DNA from: Otis tarda
Lineage: Eukaryota; Chordata; Aves; Otidiformes; Otididae
Assembly (NCBI GenBank): GCA_026413225.1
Contig: CM048591.1
Location: 44,435,303-44,499,302 of the forward strand
Length of the DNA: 64,000 nt
Reading direction: 5' to 3'
Within the stretch, counting starts at the first letter, position 1. Every line of letters starts with the position of its first letter. The notes under the pieces were generated by a model. The model was not told the origin of the DNA. It searched no databases and saw only the letters and a list, made by a program, of their open reading frames with translations. Both the position numbers and the translations under genes were made by a program. Positions 1 to 12,200 of the stretch are shown here, piece by piece.

Positions 1-23
1 TACATGGTGTCTTTTGATTTCAG

Positions 24-221
24 GATGGTCATATAGCCCTACACCTTGCTGTCAGAAGATGTCAAATAGAAGTAGTTAAAACTCTCATCAGTCAAGGATG
101 TTTTGTAGATTTCCAAGACAGACATGGCAACACTCCCTTGCATGTGGCCTGCAAAGATGGGAATGTTCCTATTGTGATGGCACTCTGTGAAGCAAGTTGT
201 AATTTGGATGTCACTAACAAG
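24..221 (+). CDS. DAPK1: DAPK1 exon: two ankyrin repeats
   Basis: The exon is 198 nt, exactly 66 codons, which is two 33-residue ankyrin repeats (about residues 543-608). The repeat signatures ALHLA and TPLHVA are visible. It follows a pyrimidine-rich tract and CAG at 12-23 and ends at a gtaaat donor at 222. Phase is 0 at both ends. Ankyrin repeats in DAPK1 are known to help localise it to actin and to bind partner proteins. Confidence 0.96.
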
Positions 222-3200
222 GTAAATGGAATATGAGTACTGAAGTACTTTGTTTAATAGCTCTCCTGCTGCATTAGGTGACCTTTTCCAGTTCTCTGAT
301 ATGAAAAATGTTTTTCCTTTTATTTCTTTAATCTTTTAAAGTGGCCAAATGTAAAGCATTAAATCATTCACCTTGCAGATTTACCTTTGTTGCAGTTGAA
401 CAGATGATTAAAGATCCATGAAGAAAGAGCCCAAGTGAACTATCACAGTGTGTTTTGTCACTCAACTGTAATGTTGAGGTGTATGCCAGCCTTCTTCCCT
501 AGCTGTATAGCTTTACTTTCTGCAATTAGGCACTTCTAGGCACTGAAGAACAGATGAAGTGCATTGCTGCATTTCACGTAAGCAGATGTTGATTTGATGT
601 GATTTATAGTAATTTATACACAGAATTTAAGACAGTTACATTTTAATGAAAAATCTACTTTGAGTTCTTCCAAATTACGTGAAAAGATCTGCACTGTCAT
701 CTAACAAGGAATTTAAATCGACTGCAGATTCTAGTACCTTTTATAAAAATGAGTGTCATATTGGCTGGTTTATGTTTTTCTGCATTGAGTTGATTTATTA
801 AAATAAATCTTAACCGAATATTTATCTTAGAATAATTTTAATTTATCTATTAAACAAGTTATCACTGGCAGGGTACAGGAAATCTCAGAATTAAAATGCA
901 GTTCAGAATTAAAAAACACTTTCTGAAAAGAGCGTTTAATAGCGTGTCCCTAAACTTTTGAGATACTAGTGCCTTGCTTGCTTCTTCTGTTGTGGTGGTG
1001 CTGCAGTGTATGGGATAACTGAATGTGATGTTTTTTGAGTTTAACATTCTGGCTTTCCTCCTAGAGAAATTTAAGAGAAAAGTAAGCTGTTTCAGGAAAC
1101 TTTGGTTAGTTTGAATAGGTTAAGGTCAGCCATTGGACTATGCTGACAGGTGGCGGGGCTTACAGCTTGATATTTAGCTCTGAATATCTTTCTCTGCCCT
1201 GTTTATTCACAGGAGTCTTTATGTTGCTACCTGCAATTTGTTTGATTCAGATGTTGCAGCTGCTTTGTTTTGTTGAGAAAATACATATTCTGGCAATAAC
1301 ATTTTGCTATCTAACACTACCATTTATTACCAAAGCCCTGACCTTCTCTGTGTTAGCCAGCTAAAGAAAATTGTGGGGCTTTTGGCTTGAGGGTTGTCCA
1401 GTGCAAGCACTTTTGGTTTTAATAATTAAAATCATCAGCTGCCAAGTGAAAAAACTTGCAATAATGAGCTCCCCAGTCCTGCCTCTGAGCTTAAATCTGA
1501 TTGACTAGGCAATTAAATTCAGATCCACAGCTGAGAACACATTCTAGGGAAGGTGAGTTAATGCAGCACAAGGCTGGATTAGCACCTCTTCTCATAATGG
1601 AGAATGCTGAGCTAGGATTGGTGGCCAGGGCGCAAAGCATGCTGTGGAAAAAATAATCTTGAAGTGTTCAGTGGGTGTAGGATCATGGCTACAGAGCCTG
1701 TGGTTAAAGTTTGTGTCCTGTTACACTTTTAGGAATCATGTATACTAGAGTGATTTTCAGAGTGCTCTTTATCTGAAAGGGTGAGTTTGGGTCTTTTGAA
1801 ATATAGAATCTTCGTTTCTACTGGTCCTCTTCAGCAGAGAGCCCTGTAATGGAAGTACATTAACATAATGACCGTCTGTCCTCAGTTCTCACATCTGGCA
1901 CTGTCCCACGTGTACATAATACCGATTAAAGGCACCGTTTGTTTTTTCCACAGACTATGTGTAGTAGAACATCATGTGCATTTATGTAGGGTTTTGAGAA
2001 GCCAGGCATCTTTTCAGGTTCCAGTTGTCAGAAATTTAGCTTTGCTTTCAAATACCTTTCTGTGAAGTAAGTTTGTGAGTTCCGTTCTGAATGTAGGGTT
2101 GAAACAGGGAGAACAGTGTTGAAAGCATGGAAATGTGTGAAGTAATAATAAGAGGAGTTACAAGCAGAAAATATGTGGTAGAGATATTTATAACAGTAGC
2201 TCTGAACATGAAAGACCAGAAGTGGTTGTCATGAGGGCCTGCTGTCAGTGGAGGGATGCAGGGGGGAAAGCGAAAACTGAGGAAGGAACACTTTCAGCAC
2301 TTACAGCACTTCCTCTCTGTCACTGAAAGCACAAATTCCTTCAGGCTGACTTCTTGCATTCATCTTATTTATTACTTTGGGTGTAACGGGGGAGATTGCA
2401 GAGATGTAATCTTCAGTAATACTTGGATTGAAATAGAATCCAGAGCTTTAAAGGGTAAGGACTTAGTGTTGCTTAACTGGTTCATATTTAATTAAGCAAA
2501 ATGCAATTAAATGTATTGGGAATTAGAAAGACATTGTCAAATATAGCCAAAAAACCCTCTAAAGGATTCCTCCACAGTTGTGGCACATTTAACTATAAAG
2601 TGTTTCCAATTTTTAAAGTAGTCAGTCTAGCCCTTGTTTTTAATTGAGCTTTAAGCAGTGACAGTTAAGCTTTTTTCTTACAGTTTTTCCATTGTACTTT
2701 CTCGTACAGTTTTTGCAAGATCTTTGCTGTGTATCAGTATGCATAATTGTACAATATGTTTGATTATTAGTCATAAAATTTGGAGTGAAGTTCTTTGACT
2801 AACATAATGACACTTTTTTTCCCCTATGTTAGTATGGAAGAACACCTTTACATCTGGCAGCAAACAATGGCATTCTTGATGTTGTCCGGTTCCTGTGTCT
2901 TACTGGTGCTAATGTAGAAGCTTTAACCTCTGTAAGTGTTCCAAGATACTGTTATGCTTCTTGCTGCTTTTATCTGTGATAATAAGAAACAAATTAATCT
3001 CTTACAGGGGGATGGGGTATACATGACACAATGTAATTACATTTTAAAATTATGAAAGAATTATGTTAGGCTGCTGGATGTCCACAAGCTGAAAAGCATT
3101 CTCTCTTGTCCACTTGTTCCCTTCTTACAACTATGTTTGAAACTGATTAAGGTACAGCATAGCTACCACTTCCTCAACACCTAAGAATTTCTTCGTCTAA

Positions 3201-6200
3201 GAATTACTTGTAGCATTGTGTTTTCTGTAAAGACAGTATCATTAAGATGTGTATCACTTCACATCAGGTACAGTTACCATACAAATGTATTGTATATATC
3301 TTAAATATTTTTCTTACTTTCAGGGGATTAAAAAGTTTTATTTATGTGGTGGAGATGTGTGGGTGCATGGATGAGTAACTAGCATGCAGGTATCCTTGTA
3401 AAATAAATAATCTATGTCGGATCAGTTAGCACCACTGCTTCCAATTAGCACTACTGGAGGTATTTTTCATTCTCACTAAAGTGAGAAACATCCTTCTGGC
3501 TGACATATCCACAGCGGGAATGAACTGTCCTTTATCATGCACTCCTCGCACGCACATTCTACATTATAGGCCTGCTACACACCATTACCTGCGTTTTGAA
3601 CAAACTAACCATGTTTTATTTTCAGACATACTGGATCAGTTTACATTGCTATTTGCCCTAAACAATGCATTCTGCTCAGAAGTGGTCTGTGTCATTGGTC
3701 TGTATATTGAAATCGTGTTGTGATTAGATTTTAGTTGTGTCCATGTTTTTCAACATTCTTGTCATAGAATCATAGAATCACATGGTTGGATGGGACCTAT
3801 AAGATCATCTAGTCCAACCGTCTTCCCAGTCATTACAAAGTAACCCCAAGACAGCTGGGGAGAGAAAAAAGAGACTATTTCTGTTTCATTTGCTTTACCC
3901 ATTTGGTAGAAAATACAAATGTTTCTGTTGTTTTCCTATACATTTAGTACTGTGGGTTTTTTTTCCTCTAAGTATGTGTCTCATATGGCAAGAAGAAGCC
4001 TTCAAAAGCAGTCATTAAAACCAGTGAACGTGGAATTGTGGCTTAAACAAGATTAGCATCTAAAATGACGTTTTTGATAACTACTAGATTGTAGATTGCC
4101 TTGTCTCCTATTAATAATCATGAAATGTGCATGCAGTGGGCTTTGTAGAGTGTTCTACAGATTTTTCTTTCTCACCCCTTTTTGTCCATTTCTTTTCTTA
4201 TTTTCCCCTGGTATGTCCCATTGTATATCTGTATTGTCACTACTACATACTGTAGAGGTAAGATACTACAAAAAGGTGATGCGAGAATTCTTGAGCTGTG
4301 TCACTTCATTTGTGTCGTGACGGCTGTGTTGGTGTAATTGCCTGTGTGGACCCTGTCCTTCCAAGATAAAAGTACTTTCTACCTCTTTAGTTCACATCAG
4401 TTTGAAGGCAATAACAAAGCAAATCGTGCTGATACTAAATCTGGCAAGACAAACAGCCTGAAGATATATAACCAGCCATTATTCCAGCAATGTTGTGGCA
4501 GAGAGAAGGGAAAAGGAGGAGAGGAAGGGAGAAAGTGCATGTGGTGATTTTAGTAGCATTTTAGTTTTGCATTCATTTGCTAGGTGGATGTTAAACTGTT
4601 CCGAAAAGTCTTATTAACAGCTTTTTCTGAGCCGATGCAGTAGAATTAAATATCTTTTTCTCCTCTTAGAATACTATTTCTGAGGAATTAATTTTTTCAG
4701 CACTGTAACTGGGCTGCAGTATGATTTCCATGTCTCCTCCCCAAGCTAAAGCCCATTTTAGGACAAGTGTGAATTTGAATTTGATTGTATGAATGTTTTT
4801 AAGTGACCTTGGAAAACCTTATGCTCCTGGAGTATACAATCATTTCCAATGTTTGGATATCCGCCCCCCCCCCCCCTCCATATTCTTTGTGCTGACATGC
4901 TAGCCAGCACTGTGTTCTTGGCTTCTCCTTATGGAAGGTTCTAAAATTGTGCCAAGTTTAAAATTGTCAGATTGCTTAAAAAATTTGAATGATGCTTGCA
5001 AATGGCCAGTTAAACTCAGGACCAGGTCTTGCAGGCATAACTGTCTGATCCCTGGAAATGTTCAAGGCCAGGCTGGATGAGGCTCTGAGCAACCTGATCT
5101 AGTCAGGGATGTCCCTGCTTCTTGCAGGGGGGTTGGACTAGATGACCTTTGAAGGTCCCTTCCAACTCTAATCATTCTATGATTCTATGATTTGCAACAA
5201 CGGAGCCAGTCAGCAATTGTGATGAAGTATTACCACAAGGTGTAAGATATGCTTTCATGGATTCTGTAACCAAACCTTTTTCAGATGCCAGCTTTGTTTA
5301 TGCATTGCTATTCCTGTGTATAGATACCCTATACTTTTCAAGAGAGCTTAAACAGCTTACTGAAGACCCATTTGCTATTTCACTCATGTATGTATTTTCT
5401 AATTCTTGTGCTCTACATTTAATTCTGTAATGGACATCCTGAGAATTAAACAACCTCATCTTGTTCACAGTTTTGGACAAAAAAGTGAACTTTTCTTGTT
5501 AATTTCTTTTTCATGGAAGCAAATGCTTTCTTCACCTGTTATTTCAATCAATAAATTGAGCTTCTAGATCTGAGTGTAAATTTTCAACAGACATGTAAAC
5601 TGAACTGCTAGCATCAGTAAACATCTCAAAATGCTTTTTCAGGGGTAAATTAGACCTAGAGTTCTTTTTACTATACTTGTTGCTTGTTGCCAATGCTCTG
5701 GGGTATCTTTCACCTACTCCACAGCCTGTCTTGTTTCCTGTGTGGTCTGATAACCATAGACTTAAAAATGATGCTTGTCAGGCAATGCCCTTGCTAAGCC
5801 ATTGCTCCATAAAGGAAGGTGAGCAGGGAGCCAAGCGTAAACAATGTCGTCACCAACAAGGGCCCAGTCCCACAATAATACTCAAGGATAGCAAGCAGAG
5901 CAGGTCCAGTGATGGCAACCAGCTTCAGCCAGGAGTCTAGATCACCAGACAAGTCCGTAACAATGAGGTAGACCTGAGGTTAAGTCAAGGTCAGGAATTG
6001 GACTCATTGACCATGGTCAGACAAGGGTCTAGTAATTGCCAGAAAGTCCATAGTGAAGAGATAGGCTCATGGTTCCAGGTCAGTGGGATATGTGGCCACA
6101 TGCAGGTATATAACTGTAGTGTTGCTCAGGTGAAGACCAAGGGCAGCAGCCTCAGCCTAAGGGCAACACCTGAGCAAAAGGTAGCACTAAAGCCCCTCAT

Positions 6201-9200
6201 GGGGCTTTTTTTCAGATCTTCTTCCTTCACAGCAGTCTGAACCAAGATTAGACAGCTGTATCAGACAGCTGGTCTTGAGCTCAGGAGCCTGTTAGGAAGT
6301 GGGGAGGGAGCTCAGTGCCATCCCAGTGTTACAGGTAGGCTTACTACGTGCACACATTTGCTTAGACTTTTAAAAACCTGAACCATTCTTGTTGCCATTT
6401 TTCCAGTTGGGGAGCTGTCACCTCCATCCCATTATAACCATGCTCACTCATCAGGCCCTGGCTGAGCCAGTGCCACCCACATTCCTTGCCATATACTCAC
6501 CAGATGGTTATTTCTTCTGTATTTGTGCCCGACTAGCTGTGACTGAGCTATACAAATGATGTATGAGAGTACAGCTGTTTAGCCTAAGCCAGATTTGAAG
6601 CCAGAACAAACCCCCATGAAGCAAGCCAGCTCCACAGCAAGCAAGGATGTGAATTTACCTAAGCTGTGCAGCAGCCAGCAGTTGTGGCGTACTCATCGAG
6701 AGGTGTGGGAACTGCTCTGATTCAAAGGGACAGTGCCTGCGCAGGGATCTGTTGCTGCATAAATGCTTGGTGATGGAGTTTGCCAGGCCATCTCCAACCT
6801 TATGCTGCAATAGGAACACACTGCACTCTGGAAGAGTGCAGGGCTAGGCTGTCACAATCCTGCTTTGGATTTAAGAGGAGGCCAAAGATTTGGGAATCTG
6901 GATAAAATTCAGACTTCAGGTTCATGAAGGCCATATCCTGTTACCATGGGAATTCTCAGGAAGGGCATCAAGATTTCCCCTTTATTTGAAGGTTTTGGAT
7001 TCCCCTGGATGTGCCCAAGACTGGAAACTCAGGAAGCACTAGAAATATTGAAGCAGTTCTCCTGATGGTAGGCTAGCTGCCCGGCCACTGGACCACTCTT
7101 CCTCTCACAGTTAATCCCACTCAGGATTAACTGGGATTTGGAGGGTAGGTCAGCACAGACAAAAAGATTCTTCCCCTTTGATACATCTTCTCTAAGGAAA
7201 ATTAATTTTTTTAAAAATACACTCAGATATTTCTTTACTGAAGTTGCAATTACATGTCAACTATGGAGGGAATTTAAGGGTAAAGTATTGATTCAAATTT
7301 AGTCAGTTCATGCCATCAACTACAATTTTGACTGTTTCTTGCTAATGTTCTGTTCCTGTTCTGTCTGAATTATCGGAATTTCTGGAGTACATAATAACTT
7401 TTGGAAACCTGAAAATGACTTCTGTAGGTGGACACTCAGTTGTCAAAGATATTTATTTCATATGTAGGGATAATAATTACTAACCTCAGGAACTACTTGT
7501 AGACAATGCACGTTTCACATGAAAAACTAGTAAAATCAAAGATGGAAACCCAAGAAAGAGATCTTAGTTTTCCAGGACTGCTTCTTAATAATTGAAAGCT
7601 TTTATCCGAGAGAGTGAAAGAAGCAAACTGCACATAAATTAGATATCTGTTATCAAAATTTAAAACACCACAATAGCATTAATGTAGTTGTAAGAGTGAA
7701 AGTAGTGAGCAATTTTTATTTCAGCCTGGACACCTTCCACTAGACTAGGTCGCTCAAAGCCTTATCCAGCCTGGCCTTGAACGCTTCCAAGGATGGGGCA
7801 GCCATCACTTCTCTGGGCAACCTGTTCCAGTGCTTCACCACTCACAGTGAAGAATTTCTTCCTTATGTCTTATCTAAGTCTACCCTCTTCCAGTTTAAAG
7901 CCATTACCCCTTATCCTATCACAGCAGGTGCTGCTAAAGCGTTTCTCCCCCTCTTTCCTGTACTTTAGGTCCCCTTTAGGTACTGGAAGGCTACTATAAG
8001 GTCTCCCTGGAGCCTTCTCTTCTCCAGGCTGAACATCCCCAGCTCTCTCAGCCTGTCCTCATGAGAGAGGTACTCCAGCTCTCTGATCGTCTTCCTGGCC
8101 CTCCTCTGGGCTTGCTCCAACTGGCCCACGTCCTTGTTATGTTGGGGGCTCCAGAAGTGGACGCAGTACTCCAGGTGGAGTCTCACCAGAACAGAGTAGA
8201 GGGGGAATATTACCTCCCTTGACCTGCTGGCCACACTTCTGATGCAGCCTAGGATGCAGTTGGCTTTCTGGGCCGCAAGAGCACATTGCCGGCTCATGTT
8301 GAGCTTCTTGTCCACCAACATTCCCAAGTCCTTCTCCTCCAGGCTGCTCACAATCCATTCTCCGCTCAGCCTATATTTGTGCTTGGGATTGCTCCAGCCC
8401 ACGTGCAGGACCTTGCTCTTTGCATGGTTGAACTTCATGAGGTTTGCACGGGCCCATCTCTCAAGCCTGTCATTAAAACTGCTGACCTGTAAAATATGGG
8501 TAATTAAATGGCAAGACCAGAATGCTGAAGGCAGCTTTGCTTCTCCTTTTAAATTTGCTGATGCATCTTAAACCACATCCTTACAATGTTCTTGCTTTCT
8601 GGAAACCTCCAGTGACTGATATGCCACTGTCATTCTTTATTCATTAGTAAACACATTTCACTGCTATTCATGTGAGTGAATATGCTGATGTGTCCCGTCT
8701 TTGTGCACTATTTGAACTTTTATATCTGTTCAGTATGTAATACCTAGAAATCACCATGATCCTCTAATTGGTGAGAAGAGAAGAGGAATTCAGATAGGAA
8801 GTATTGACATAACTCTTAGGCTCTGAATTCAAAGTATCTTGTTACGGTAGCATCCAGAAGCCAGTTTATAAAATAAATGCCATTGTTCTGCATTGTGCCA
8901 TATTTTTTTTTGACAGTTTAAAAAAACAAGGATTCTGGTGGGGAGTAGTTGTCTACTGATTGTTGTGAGTTTGGTTTTTTCCTTCTCCCTATTGCATTTG
9001 CATCTGACAGCAATTCCATTACTGCCTTGAGCAGCTGAATGTGTGCACGTGATTTTTTTTCTTGTGGGCAAAAGAAAGGAACTGATGCTAATAATTTGTG
9101 TTTTAACAGGATGGGAAAACAGCAGAAGATCTCGCCAGAGCAGAGCAACATGAACATGTAGCCAGTCTGCTTGCAAGACTTAAAAAGGTTGGGAATCCAT

Positions 9201-12200
9201 GAATTTTAACTGTGGTTTTCATGTTTTTAAGATATTAAGAAAAGTTTGACCATGGGAAATCATACGATAAGATATTCATCAAAGCCAGTCTTAAAAAGAT
9301 GTTGGAAAAGTCCTTACTGGAATGGTGTCTCTCTTCCCTCCCAACCCTGCCTCCCCTGCCCCCTGCCACCCCTTCATTTTCAATTTGAAATTATGGCCTC
9401 AGTTCAAGCTAGTATGTACATACTAACAAAAAAAAATCACTAAGCTAGTCTGCAGCACTGATCTGTTTTATCCTGTCTTTGACAATACCTAGCAAAGCAT
9501 CTATGGTGTTTAGAAGAAACTGGAAAATAAACTATTAAGAATTAACACATCCCACAAGAGAACTTACTGCCCCACCATCACCATTTTAGTTAGATTAGAG
9601 TTTATGAAGTATGAGGGGTTTGTGCCCCTTTTGGAACCTCTTGTACCATGTGGAATAGTTGTATAAGTTCTCAATGTCTTTTTTTTAATTCTGAAATTTC
9701 GGTATCTCCAATTCCGCTGACAACTAGAATGCAAAGCTGATCTGGGCAGTAAGTCTGACACATCTGATAGGCATTGGTTATTCCAGATAGGCAGCATCAC
9801 TTATTCCGTGAAGGTTCAGGGGCCACTTGCCTGGAGATTCCAGTCAACAACCAGACCAGTTAAAACAGTCCTGCTTTAAATATGTTGATTGGTCTGCAGA
9901 AAACTGAGATAAATGACCATTTCAGAGTGGCAGTAGCATATGATGTGTACCGGGCATTGCAAAGGTGGAAGCAGAATCATGTCCTTTACTCTTGCCAGTA
10001 AATTTTTACTTGCTAGGATTGTAAAATATGTCAGTGAAGATGTCAGAAAGTGCCAAGTTCAGGCTTCCTTTGCAATGATAGCTTTTGTAAATGTGTATGG
10101 TAATGGGATCTGTTTTGCATAGTTGTATCCCCGCACCAAACCCTTGCCTGTTCCTGCATGCAGGTGGATAAATTTGTGTTTAGTCAAGATGTAAATATGG
10201 AACTAATGCAAATTGACCTAGAACAAAAGGGAGAAGATCAGATAAATCTCTTCTGAAGGAGATGTCAGTAGATGTAACTCTCATCTTGATAGCAGAGTAT
10301 ACTTAATTATTGAAGGCCTGCCTATATATATGGGGAAAATGCATGATAATTACATACTTCCTCAGGGTGTACTTTTGCAACAGTGAATCTGATCAATTGA
10401 AATTAATAAACTACATCAAACCACTGAAAATATTCTAATACTACTCAAAATGCTCAACATCATCTAGTAGAGAGCGTACCAGACACTTGTTTTCAGAGCC
10501 TGTGGAGGGTTTTATGCCTAAGAGCATGAAGAACATACTGTCATAGTGGCTCTTGCAGAGGATTTACTATTAGCCATGAGGTGGGGGTGCAGTATTTGCC
10601 TTGTGACTAACTAACTTAATAAATGCCTGTTAGCAAGGAAAGAACTAAATTATATGTGCTACGCTTTCTGTCAAATTTATCAGATTAATTGCTGGATGCG
10701 TATAATTTTGGGAGGCTGTAGGTTCAGTGACTCATGTTACATGCTAAACTCAGGACAAATGCAGAACAGAGCCTCTCTCAGCTCCAAATAGGGAAATGAA
10801 GAAAGGGAGGTTGAATCTAGTTCCTTTGCCCTTCCACTTTTCTGCTGTCTCCCTGTTTCCTTAGGTCTTTCTGTGGTGAGAGACACTTGGTAGTTTGGTA
10901 CTCTGCACTGCAACCCCTTGTTGAGTTGATTGTTCAAGTTCAGCTTGTGTGGAAAATGGAGCATCCATGTCTCATTGCCTCTTGGTGGGCAAAGAGAAAA
11001 AGACAGGTTGGATTTGTTCATTCCTGACTCTGTCTTTGGCAGGAACAAGAGAAGTATCCTTCAGATACTACAAGACAAGATATAGAGGGGTAATGGGGAG
11101 CTCAAAGTGGAAATGGGGAGCTCTTCTGTAGGAGATGAGATTGGGTTTGAGGAAGGTCTGTGTAGGAGGATGAAATTGGAGCTGTGGAGGAGACAGTGAA
11201 TGCATGCAGATGGTAAACTGTGAGAGGAGAGTTAAGTAGGGAGGCAGTTCTATTGAGGTTTGGGAGTATAGAGGGAAACCAGTTTGGAGGATGTACACTT
11301 GCAATAGACGGGCAAAAAAAATGGAACGTGAATAGTATGCAAAAGGTCTTTTAAGGTAAAGAAGAGTAAGTGTGTGGGGAAAGGAGAGATAAAAGTCTGG
11401 GAAAAGGCATGTTTATCTTGCAAAGAACTGAAGTGGAAATAAACAGAGGACTGGGCGAGAGGAGAGGGAAGAGGAGAATTCTCCCAGATATGGGAAGTAC
11501 AAAAAAAGTTGATGTAAAGAAGACAGGAAATGCACATCAAGTTTTCAGATTGCTCAGGTGGTACCTGTCACTGCAAAAATCTTCAATGCTGCATGTATAT
11601 TATATAAGATTGTGGATATCGGTTAGGGTACTGAGACTTACAGGTAAGGAGAATGGGTACTGAAAGAAGCTAGTTTTTACTCCTTTGCCCTCTGCATCAG
11701 AGGTCAAAATGATCCCATTCACTGATATTTGGCCTGAAGTCATGTGTGATTTCATGAAGACTCAAGCTGGCTCTGGAGAGCAGGCACTCAGCTGTGCCTT
11801 GTCTACCTGTCCGTGCCCTTCTGCCAGTAACTGATCACTTGCATGATGAAGCAGATGCAGGAACTGAGGCAAAAGTTCCTTGCCACGCATTCTGATTTCT
11901 TCTTTATGTTGAATTTTAGGATACGCACCGGGGGATTTTTATCCAGCAGCTGCGGCACACACAGAATCCACAGCCCCGGATCAAACTGAAGCTGTTTGGA
12001 CACTCTGGCGCTGGAAAAACAACCCTTGTGGAGTCTCTCAAGTGCGGCCTGATACGAAGCTTTTTCCGAAGACGTAGGCCTAGGCTCTCCTCCACAAACT
12101 CAAGCAGATTCCCCCCATCTCCGTTGTCTTCCAAACCTTCAGGTACAGCTTCGAAGCTGCAGTGTTTGAAAGGGAAAACATTTTCTGCTTTGTCTGTTTA

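Larger units (their letters stand above)
2932..9109 (+). other. DAPK1 intron, 6.2 kb, with three CR1 fragments
   Basis: This is the largest intron in the window. It contains CR1 fragments at about 3762-3830 (minus), 5048-5190 (plus) and 7724-8493 (minus), a C13 homopolymer at 4864-4876 and two hairpins at 6122-6208. No other gene was seen. Confidence 0.85.

Noticed and set aside
7965..8438. 157-codon minus-strand open frame as a host gene
   Set aside because: It is the C-terminal remnant of CR1 ORF2, within a 5'-truncated retroposon.
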